Shown in pieces: positions 55,491-64,000 of a DNA stretch of 64,000 nucleotides. Location: assembly GCF_024139115.2 (NCBI RefSeq), contig NC_085139.1:142278652-142342651 (forward strand). The letters are read 5' to 3'. The notes beneath the pieces are model-generated. The model was not told where the DNA came from. It did not search any database and saw only the letters and a list, made by a program, of their open reading frames with translations. This stretch comes from Armigeres subalbatus. Taxonomy: Eukaryota; Arthropoda; Insecta; Diptera; Culicidae. The translations under genes were made by a program, and so were the position numbers. Position 1 is the stretch's first letter, and each line of letters begins with the position of its first letter.

Positions 55491-56642
55491 AGTAAGAAAA
55501 TAAGATTAATCGAGCAGCTGGTCGCATTTTCCTAGCGCATCGAAGGGCAGGTAGGCTCAAGGTGTCTTAAATGGTAGACTTATTGTCTCAAACTGAGAGT
55601 CTTGAACTAGGTCGATAAGCCTCATGGGAAAGCGAATTTTCAGGGCATAGTCCATTCTGGTTGTCCCTGCATAGGTTAGCATCAGAAAAGTTTCGTGCTG
55701 TTCGCATCCGTCGCTTCGATACATGCGACACCACATTGGAGAACATCATCCATAGAATGTGGAATGCAGTGTCGGCCACGACATCATAAATCGCAGCTAT
55801 TTTACAGTGAAATCAGAGTGCCGAGAAACAGCGGGCCACACCGGATGCAAGGGTACCAAGCGCACAAATGCCCCGTAGGTACTGCAGATGAACTTTCCTG
55901 CTGAAGGAGAGGTATAATACAGCAAGCCAACAACCCCAGTAAGAGCACCGAGGTTCCATTACCAAGCTGGACAGATCGCTAACGGGGACTATCTTTGTAG
56001 ACCGCGATCGAGTTGAGAGCTGAATGGCTCGAGAGCAAAGGTTTTGGTTTGGCCGGTTTTGACCGGATGTCTTCACCGGAAACTTTTCTTTAGGGTAGGA
56101 TAAATTCACTACCGAGTAGATCGAGACGCGTTGATATACCGGTTTTGAATCGAAGCGTTTCTTTACTGGTTTTGAAAACGTTTCACCCAAAACTTCGGCA
56201 CTGACTTCAGCAATCCACCGATTACCACTTGAAGTGAGAAGGTGCCTCAAGCCTGCGTTGATCGGGAAAATTCCAAGGAGATGTAATGTAGTAACCAGGA
56301 AGTTGATTTCAGTCCCTGTCGGTCGAAGAATTCCCTGCCATGAATCTCTGGACTGACTTTGGTACTCGACCTGACAATCGCTGAAGTGAGAAACGGCTTC
56401 GGATTTGCGATGATCTGAGAAACGAATATGTGACAGTACTGCAAATTGCGCAGCAACCTTCACAAAAATGGGTCTTATTTTTAGGGTGGGGCGGGGGTGT
56501 ACCATCGCCTTTCGATTATCGGGGTATCTCGCGACGAAGCCGGGAGCCGAACGACCAAGAAAGTGATTATAAATGAAAAAATGAGGAACCAACCGGGTTC
56601 AAGGACTTATGTGAGCTAAAATACTTAAACATGCTTACAACA
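55491..56642. other. Upstream of the PPxY exon; unassigned 259-codon minus frame
   Basis: A minus-strand frame (56592-55813) is open for 259 codons with no signal peptide, domain or splice support that I can identify. The block 55590-56060 is even in base composition and may be an old LTR or LINE piece. I would not call it a gene. Confidence 0.35.
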
Positions 56643-57439
56643 TACACTACCCGCCAAAAGTATGGAAGCGCAAAAATAAGTATTGCAACACCTGCTTTGA
56701 ATATTGCAACACTCCGAAAAGTTTAGCATCACTCCGGAACTAACATATTCGTGAAGATTTATCGTCGGATCCTTTACATTTAGAATGGTGGAACCTTCTA
56801 CAAAATTTATTACGCCGATAAGTGCATTGCGAAAGAGGACAATTTAGCTCTTTGGACTGCCCTGGCCACCAGGTAGACCGCGGATTATTCGGATTCTGAA
56901 CCACGTGTGAAGTCACCGCTTAATTCATTTATTCATTCTAGCGACATGCCAAATGTTCATCATCTTTCGTAATCGCAATATGACAGAAAAACCAATGCTG
57001 ATTGACGCTTGCTTGACCCTTGGCGTCCTCCCAGTGGTCCTCCGGGAGTTTCGGAACATCCGGTAAAGTGGTTAAATTTTGAAATTCGTCACAGAAAGCT
57101 GCGACTTTTTCAAAGCCGATAATGGCAGAATTATTAGAGCAAAATCAATGCAAGCATCACTCATTGACCCCAGATGGCCTCCCAGTGGTCCTCCGCAAAT
57201 TCCGGAACATCCGATGAAGTGGTCAATTTTTAAAATTCGCTCCAGGAAGCTGCGACTTTGTCTAAACGGTTTGAGGGAGCATTGCCAGAGAAAAATCAAT
57301 GCAAGCATCACTAATGGATCCCAAGTGGCCTCGTATTGTTCCTCCGGAAGATCCGGGACATCCGGGGAAGTGGCCAATTCTTGAATCTCGTCCTAAAAGC
57401 TGCGACTTTTCTAAGCCGATTGTGGTAAAATTGTAGGAA

Positions 57440-58760
57440 TTCCTCCGGAAGTCCTTCTAGGAATTCTTGCGAAAGACTTTCCAGGAATTCCTTCGGAAGA
57501 CTTCTTCCAGGAATTCCTTCGGAAGACCTCCCAGAATTCCAGGAATTCATTCGGAAGTTCCTTCCAGGAATTCCTTCGGAAGCTCCTCCAGGAATTCCTT
57601 CGAAGTTCCTCCAGGAATTCCTTCGGAAGTTCCTCCAGGAATTCCTTCGGAAGTTCCTCCAGGAATTCCTTCGGAAGTTCCTCCAGGAATTCCTTCGAAG
57701 TTCCTCCAGGAATTCCTTCGGAAGTTCCTCCAGGAATTCCTTCGGAAGTTCCTCCAGGAATTCCTTCGAAGTTCCTCCAGGAATTCCTTCGGAAGTTCCT
57801 CCAGGAATTCCTTCGGAAGTTCCTCCAGGAATTCCTTCGAAGTTCCTCCAGGAATTCCTTCGGAAGTTCCTCCAGGAATTCCTTCGAAGTTCCTCCAGGA
57901 ATTCCTTCGGAAGTTCCTCCAGGAATTCCTTCGAAGTTCCTCCAGGAATTCCTTCGGAAGTTCCTCCAGGAATTCCTTCGAAGTTCCTCCAGGAATTCCT
58001 TCGGAAGTTCCTCCAGGAAGTCCTTCGAAGTTCCTCCAGGAATTCCTTCGAAGTTCCTCCAGGAATTCCTTCGGAAGTTCCTCCAGGAATTCCTTCGGAA
58101 GTTCCTCCAGGAATTCCTTCGGAAGTTCCTCCAGGAATTCCTTCGGAAGTTCCTCCAGGAATTCCTTCGGAAGTTCCTCCAGGAATTCCTTCGGAAGTTC
58201 CTCCAGGAATTCCTTCGGTAGTTCCTCCAGGAATTCCTTCGGGAATTCCTCCAGGAATTCCTTCGGAAGCTCTTCCAGGAATTCCTTCGGAAGTTCCTCC
58301 AGGAATTCCTTCGGAAGTTCCTCCAGGAATTCCTTCGGAAGTTCCTCCAGGAATTCCTTCGGAAGTTCCTCCAGGAATTCCTTCGGAAGTTCCTCCAGGA
58401 ATTCCTTCGGAAGTTCCTCCAGGAATTCCTTCGGAAGTTCCTCCAGGAGTTCCTTCGGAAGTTCCTCCAGGAATTCCTTCGGAATTTCCTCCAGGAATTC
58501 CTTCGGAAGCTCCTCCAGGAATTCCTTCGGAAGACCTCCAGGAATTCCTTCGGAAGTTCCTTCGGAAGTTCCTCCAGGAATTCCTTCGGAAGCTCTTCCA
58601 GAAATTCCTCAGGAAGCTCCTCCAGAAATTCATTCGGAAGTTCCTCCAGAAATTCTTTCCAGGAATTTTTCCGGAAGATCTTTCACCTTCCAGGACTGCT
58701 TCCGAAAGTTTCTCCAGGAATTCCTCAAGAAGTTCCTCTAGGAATTCCTCCAGAAGTCCC
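57440..58760. repeat. 24-bp minisatellite GAATTCCTTCGGAAGTTCCTCCAG-type, about 55 units
   Basis: Each unit combines GGAATTCC, CTTCGGAAG and TTCCTCCAGGAA, all (near-)palindromic modules. Most units are 24 bp; 23-bp units lacking one G (CTTCGAAG) are interspersed at 57590-58060. Degenerate units continue to about 59470. Because 24 is divisible by three, 440-codon minus and 424-codon plus frames are open across it; these are not considered genes. Confidence 0.95.
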
Positions 58761-59899
58761 TCCGAATTCCTCCGGAAAATTCCTTAAGAAGTTCCTCCAT
58801 GAACTACTCAAGAATTTCCTCCAAGAATACCTCCGGGAGTTTTTCAGGAAGTGTACCGGAAGATTCTCCAGGAATTCCTCCAAATGTTTTTCCGTCCGTT
58901 CTTCCAAGATATCCCCTTGAAATTTTTTGCAGGAATTCCTCCGGAAATTCCACTGGAGTCCGAAAATTCCACTAGGACCTACTCCAGAAATCCCCCAAAA
59001 TCTCTACATAAATTACTTTGAGAACTATACAGAAATTTCCTCTGAATTCGTTTCTAAATACACATGGAATTCTTTTAAGCCCACCTATCTCCGATCTCCG
59101 ATATTTTTTCCTGAAATTTCGCATTCCGCATTCCGCCAGAAAACCGTTTGAAATTTTTTAGAAGTTCTTTCAGGAATTCCAGAAATCACCCAGAAAACCG
59201 TTCACGATTTATTTTCAGGAAATACTCTTGCAATATTATAAAGAAGTTAACCTGAAAATACTCCCCAGAAATGCTCCCACTTTTTCTTCCACAAGGAGGG
59301 CCTGTATTCCACAAGGAATTCTGCCAAAAATTACCAGGAATTTCTGCGGAAATTACGTGGAGAATTGTTCCAGATATCCCTTTATAGATTCGTTTCGAAA
59401 TTCCCCAAAATTTCTCAAGGTATTCTCAAGAAAAATCCAGGAATAGCTCCGGGAAATTCCCTTCCAGAAAGATTTTAGGATAGAATTTTATGCGAATGAA
59501 AATATGTATTTCTGACAGGAGTTAGACGAAACTGGAAAACTGAACTTGACTTTACTGTTAATACTCTTTTGGAAAAAAGTTTGAAATCCATAATCCTACT
59601 GCCTACAATAGCCATCGGCGTTGTAAAAAATATTTGGACGTGGTAAATTTTCATACAATTCATTTTGATGGTGGCGGCGCACAGGACCACTCAGTGAAAT
59701 TTTGCTTTCATATTGCTACATCTAACTTACGAGGGAGGATTACTAAGACGAATTTAAAAAAATGGACCACTTCACCGAATGTTCCAGAACTTCTAGAGGA
59801 CCATCCGAGGAGAACGACTGGTTGTTATATTGAATTAGCTCTGACATTTTTACAACAAGCGATTTTCAGAATGTTGCAGCTTTCTGAGTTGAATTACAA

Positions 59900-61330
59900 A
59901 AATTTACCACTTCTCCGGATATTCTAAAGCTCCCGGAGGATTACTAGGTGGCCACCAGGCGTTAATGGGAAATGCTCGCATTGATTTCACTCTGGCATTA
60001 CTATTACAGTCAAATCTCTATGAGTTGATGTTCTATGACTCGACTCGATATCGACTCATGGAGGCAAAATATGCCATATTGAAAAAAATATTCTGGGTTA
60101 CTGTGATGGTCCCTTCAAACAGATTTTCAATGATTCTCTATTCCACGTCTCGATATTTAAACGAGTCTTCATTATCGACTCATTGAGGTTTGCCCGTACA
60201 AACGGTATAGGAAAAATCGCAGTTTTCTGGGATGCATTATAAAACCATTAAATATGACCACTTCACTGGATTATCCACTGGTCAATGAGTGGTGCTTGCA
60301 TTGATTTTGCTATCACAATGCTACCACAGACGTTGTAGAAAAACTCGCAGCTTGCTGGGACGTAATTTAAAAATTGACCACTTTACCGGATGTTCCGGAT
60401 CTTCCGGAAGAACACAGGGAGACCACTTAAGGTCAATTAGTGATGCTTGCTCTGATTTTTCTCTGACAATGGTTCCACAAACCGTTTAGAAAAAATCGCA
60501 GCTTTCTGGGACGAATTTAAATAATTGGCCACTTTACCGGATGTTCCAGATGTTCCGGATCTTCCGAAGGAATACTGGGAGACCACCTGGGGTCAATTAG
60601 TAATGCTTGGATTGATTTTTCTCTGACAATGCTTTCACCGACCGTTTAGAAAAAATCGCAGCGTTTTGGGACGAATTTAAATAATTGACCACTTTACCGA
60701 ATATTCTGGATCTTCCGGAGGAATACTGGTAGACCACCTGCGGTAAATTAGTGATGCTTGCATTGATTTTTCTCTCACAACGCTTCCACAAACCGTTTAG
60801 AAAAAATCGCAGCTTTCTGGGACGAATATTAATAATTGACCACTTTGCCGGCTGTTCCGGATCTTCCGGAGGAATACTGGGAGACAACCTGGGTTCAATT
60901 AGTGATGCTTGCATTGATTTTTCTCTGAAATTGCTTCTACAAACCGTTTAGAAAAACTCGCAGCTTTCTGGGACGAATTTAAATAATTGACCACTTTACC
61001 GGATGTTTCCGGATCTTCCGGAGGAATACTAGGAGACCACCTGGGATCAATTAGTTATGCTTTCATTGATTTTTCCCTGACAATGCTTTCACAAACCGTT
61101 TAGAAAAAAATCGCAGCGTTTTGGGACGAATTTAAATAATTGACCACTTTACCGGATATTCTGGATCTTCCGGAGGAATACTGGGAGACCACCTGGGGTC
61201 AATTAGTGATGCTTGCATTGATTTTCTCTCACAATGCCTCCACAAACCGTTTAGAAAAATCGCAGATTTCTGGGACGAATATTAATAATTTACCACTTTA
61301 CCGGATGTTCCGGAACTCCCGGAGAATCAG
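59900..61330 (+). repeat. Right-arm tandem units, about 152 bp
   Basis: GACCACTTTACCGGATGTTC recurs near 60380, 60528, 60690, 60838, 60989, 61143 and 61295, with older units near 59763, 59910 and 60258. Each has TCTTCCGGAGGAATACTGGG, GTCAATTAGTGATGCTTGC and AAACCGTTTAGAAAAAATCG. The left arm (57000-57430) has the same unit inverted, about 2.5 copies. Confidence 0.88.
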
Positions 61331-61889
61331 TGGGAGGCTACCACTAACTGGTCAAGCAAACGTCAGTCAGCATTGATTTTCCTGTCTTATTGCGATTACG
61401 AAAGATGATGAAAACCGCATCTTGCTGGAATGAATGCATTTATTAAATTGTGACTTCACACGTGTTCCAGAATCCGGAGCATCCGGATGTCCACCCGGTG
61501 GCCAAGGCACCCAGGGAGCTAAATTGACGTCCGGCCTAATGCACTTATCGTCGTGAACAATTTTGTTGAAGGTCCCATTATTCTACATGGAAAAGATCCG
61601 ATGGGAATATGGGAGTTCTGAAGTGATGCTAAACTTTTTTGGGGGTGTTGCAATATTCAAAGTAGGTGTTGCAATACTTATTTTTGCGCTTCCATACTTT
61701 TGGCGGGTAGTGTATGTGTGGAAACGTTGATTTGGGAAATAGATTGTAAATGTTTGGACGATACATCCGGTTTGGCAGTTTCGAGCCTTTTCAGAAGCAT
61801 TCACGTTGCAATTTAAAGTCCATGTCAAGTGGTCAATATGCGGAAAATAGGCGATTAACTTTAATTCTAATAATTAATCATGTCATGTC

Positions 61890-62110
61890 GTCTGAACCAC
61901 GTTAATCTGTGAGGCGCCCATAGACGTAAGGGAGTCCTGGACAAAATCGTCGTCCTCATCGAAGCGAGGTACGACGTGCAGAGTCTTGCATAACGTAGCA
62001 TTGTCTGACCCCATCCGAGTAGTCACCGGAGTGAGGCAAAAATGTATTCTGTCTCCGCTACTATTCCTCATCGTACAAGCAGAGATCACGTAAAAGCTAA
62101 TTCATCAACC
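61890..62110 (+). pseudogene. LINE reverse-transcriptase fragment
   Basis: Plus-strand frames read KIVVLIEARYDVQSL, then SDPIRVVTGVRQKCILSPLLFLIVQAEIT, i.e. the motif-B region VxxGVRQGCxLSPLLF with Gly changed to Lys. Only about 70 codons remain and the frame is broken between the two parts. Confidence 0.6.
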
Positions 62111-62339
62111 GATGTCTACGTTTTATAATTCGAGCTTCCATCAACGATGTCATCAAAAACCTATATCAACATAAATTCGAGAGCGTTAATGGGGGTGGAT
62201 CGGCCACACATTACGAAAGAGCGGAGACGGAATCTGCAAGCAAACGCTGTAAAGGAATCCGGTAGGACATCGAAGCAGAGACAGAGTGAGTAAGTAACTG
62301 TCCGACATTCTGGCTGCGTGTCCAGCCCACCGATGGATG

Positions 62340-62510
62340 CCTCTACCAAAAGCTGATGCAACTTAAGTTCATTCTCCTCCTCCACATGTCGCCCCCTATC
62401 TGCACCTCATCATAGATGATACGCATTATTTTCCATTCGAGAACACCAAGTACGCGTTGGTCTTCCCGGTTCAGCAGTACCCACAAGTTTGTTACATCGG
62501 TTCGGTCAGC
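62340..62510 (-). pseudogene. RTE C-terminal fragment
   Basis: The minus frame NREDQRVLGVLEWKIMRIIY...GGDMWRRRMNLS corresponds to EEDLQALGVFERRVLRTIFG...DGVWRRRMNHEL in the RTE copy at 20.1 kb. Upstream codons of the 196-codon frame (to 62933) are not alignable to the LINE. Confidence 0.6.
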
Positions 62511-62893
62511 TATTAGATCCTTACCAAGTAGTCTACTGTGGATACCGTTTCGCCAATTGCACGGACAGCCTGCTACTTCCTGGTCCATTTGCAAGGAATA
62601 CCGTCTCCGTTCCGGATCCATATAATGTGCATCACACACGTGGTGTGGTAAGTAGTGAAAAATGTAATAGTCAGCGAGTGGCTGGTTATCAAGTGTGTTT
62701 GTGTTGATTCCACTTTTTTTCTGTTTGTTTGGGTTTTTTTTTTTCAACGTGGCGAGATGGCTGCTTTGACACATTAAACTACCTCCAATGTTAGATACCT
62801 TCTTCTTGATCTTTTTCTGGCGTTCCTTCATCCAGAGAATCGAGTTTTGTCTGTTCTGCGTCCGTTTGTATCGTATCTCATTTGCTCTTATGC

Positions 62894-63107
62894 TAATGTG
62901 ACCAGACGTCCAGCGTTTCGTGGGACGCTGCATTTTTCAACTTCGTTTTACAAATTTATTACAATTCATGCAGCCTTACAAATATTTTTCCAATTTTTTT
63001 TGGGCCAAATTCTATGCGAAATGCACTTTTGGGGAATTTACTTTCAAGACAGTGACGCAATCCAGATAGGCGTCCAGCGTTTCGCAGGACGCTTGCTGGT
63101 CACATTA
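62894..63107. mobile_element. hAT-type MITE, 214 bp, perfect 8-bp target duplication
   Basis: Perfect 12-bp TIRs TAATGTGACCAG / CTGGTCACATTA; the subterminal CGTCCAGCGTTTCG is also repeated near both ends. TCTTATGC flanks both sides (62886-62893, 63108-63115). Confidence 0.85.
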
Positions 63108-63175
63108 TCTTATGCGGTATGCAGCAATCTCGCCCATGCTGCGTTCCCAAACCTGGACAGCTCGCATTCACCATC

Positions 63176-63400
63176 TCACCAGTCATTTATCAAATACGGG
63201 AACACCGTGTCTTGAACCGTGGTTGCGGTACAACCGATAGCGGATCGAATATCTCTCCAGCCATCCTCAAGATAAATTGCATCTATCTGTTCTTCCATTG
63301 TAAGTGCCACTTTGCGCTGCTGCGCGTAGTCTTGGGCTAGTCTACCGTCTTGTAGTTTCTCAATATTTAGCACCGACACCGTTGAGAGATTTTAGCACAG
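63176..63400 (-). pseudogene. RTE family B linker fragment
   Basis: The minus frame VLNIEKLQDGRLAQDYAQQR...EDGWRDIRSAIGCTATTV matches NIGRLQDGRLVQDYVQQLE of the 8.2-kb fragment and the PLEDCW..VKAAINDAAENNVG linker of family A. Confidence 0.65.
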
Positions 63401-63539
63401 GTATACTGCAACGAGGTAGTGCTATGATTCATTGATGTTATAGAAGAATATAATGTCAATTAGAACTTTAGGTTATCTTGATGTGGCCTTGTGGATATTC
63501 CTGCGGAGGAAGTAACTGCTTCGGACTAGCATTCCGCAG

Positions 63540-64000
63540 GATACTGGTGATTTGTATTTATTTGTATCATTGTTCTCGTACAACTTCTCGAGGCAGTGCC
63601 ACATGTAGAGTGTGAGTTTGATTAGACTCCTCTTAGGGATTGCTGGAGTGCAGTCTTTATAAGTACGTAGCTGTATCATAATCGTCGAAACGGTTAGTTC
63701 GACGAAGAGTACAAAGTGATTCTGCTGGAGAACGATGCAGCACCCACCTCTTTCGGTAACTTGAAAAGTAACTTGAAATAAGGTGGATGAGAAAAAAAAC
63801 TGTATGCACATGCTATGGAAAACAGAACTACTAGAAATGTGGAACGAAGGGGTCATATGCCCCATCTACAAGAGAAGTGACAAGTTGGTGTCTAGTGAGC
63901 GATCAACATCCTGAATGTAGCTTACAAAGTGATACTCCCGACAGTTTTCTGTTGTTTGTCTCTCGTTGTGAATGAGTTCATGAGAAGTTGCCAGGCTGGC
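63540..64000 (+). pseudogene. RTE LINE fragment, linker joined to RT, runs off the window
   Basis: Plus frames read LLEAVPHVECEFD and TPLRDCWSAV (63585-63660), NG-FDEEYKVILLENDAAPT (63690-63750), then after a deletion MWNEGVICPIYKRSDKLV (63838-63890), ILNVAYKV and PLVVNEF-like and CQAG words to the edge. It corresponds to 18.45-18.65 and 19.15-19.33 kb of the family-A copy with about 500 bp missing between. Confidence 0.65.

Larger units (their letters stand above)
56645..61712. mobile_element. 5,068-bp Tc1/mariner-type foldback element
   Basis: TIR starts CACTACCCGCCAAAAGTATG at 56645 and ends with its inverse at 61712; TA flanks both sides (56643-56644, 61713-61714). The match continues for hundreds of bases inward (AAAAATAAGTATTGCAACAC, CGATAAGTGCATT, CACGTGTGAAGTCAC, CATCATCTTTCGTAATCGCA). 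Inside the arms are about 152-bp tandem units (few in the left arm, eight or more in the right). The centre is a 24-bp minisatellite. No transposase ORF, so it is non-autonomous. TA duplication and the end sequence point to the IS630-Tc1-mariner superfamily. Confidence 0.87.

Noticed and set aside
55813..56592. 259-codon minus frame as a host gene or PPxY-gene upstream exon
   Set aside because: No hydrophobic segments, no recognisable domain, no splice site linking it to the 55480 acceptor.
57311..58633. 440-codon minus frame and 424-codon plus frame rich in EGIPGGTS / SSRNSFG repeats, collagen- or silk-like
   Set aside because: Both arise from the 24-bp minisatellite, are open on both strands at once, lack a signal peptide or promoter, and lie inside a transposon.

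Overview
The window looks like nuclear DNA of a culicine mosquito, most probably Aedes. The evidence is the repeat content: tRNA-headed SINEs that resemble Feilai, RTE-, R1- and Jockey-clade LINEs of the mosquito type, several MITE families with readable target-site duplications (TSDs), arthropod-style TATA/TCAGT promoter spacing, and two insect UDP-glycosyltransferase (UGT) genes. There is no bacterial gene order, CRISPR array or rRNA. The species is inferred, not read directly.

Layout. 1-7.3 kb: a truncated R1-clade LINE (minus strand) sits in a (TG)n tract that belongs to a TIR element carrying about 168-bp tandem units. A palindromic GATCCATAA minisatellite and a second, complete copy of the TIR element follow. 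7.3-25 kb: decayed RTE LINEs on both strands, nested SINEs, MITEs and a solo gypsy-type LTR, a Helitron-like repeat block, and a GACAAAAGGTCGAAG minisatellite present twice in opposite orientations. 26.2-28.6 kb: a 2.4-kb foldback with diverged arms. 29.9-34.4 kb: one LINE split by a 3.1-kb insert that holds an unrecognised multi-exon block and about 2 kb of (TTAAAATC)n. 35.4-37.8 kb: a small secreted Cys-rich protein and UGT copy 1. 39-44.7 kb: a partly duplicated repeat block and a Jockey-clade LINE interrupted by a hAT-type MITE. 45.3-55.0 kb: UGT copy 2, whose single intron has grown to 8.1 kb by insertion. 55.07-55.48 kb: a convergent gene on the minus strand for a membrane protein with three PPxY motifs. 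56.6-61.7 kb: a 5,068-bp Tc1/mariner-type foldback element with a 24-bp minisatellite core. 61.9-64 kb: scattered RTE fragments and a hAT-type MITE.

Host genes are few. The two UGTs are tandem paralogs on the plus strand, with the same architecture (signal peptide, N-terminal acceptor domain, UGT signature, C-terminal membrane anchor) and a single phase-2 intron at the same place. They should conjugate small lipophilic compounds (xenobiotics, hormones, cuticle phenolics) in the ER lumen. The small secreted protein just upstream and the PPxY protein (a probable Nedd4-family ligand, possibly LAPTM-like) are separate units. Nearly everything else is transposon, and the recurrent theme is inverted-repeat minisatellites that could fold into long double-stranded RNA if transcribed.
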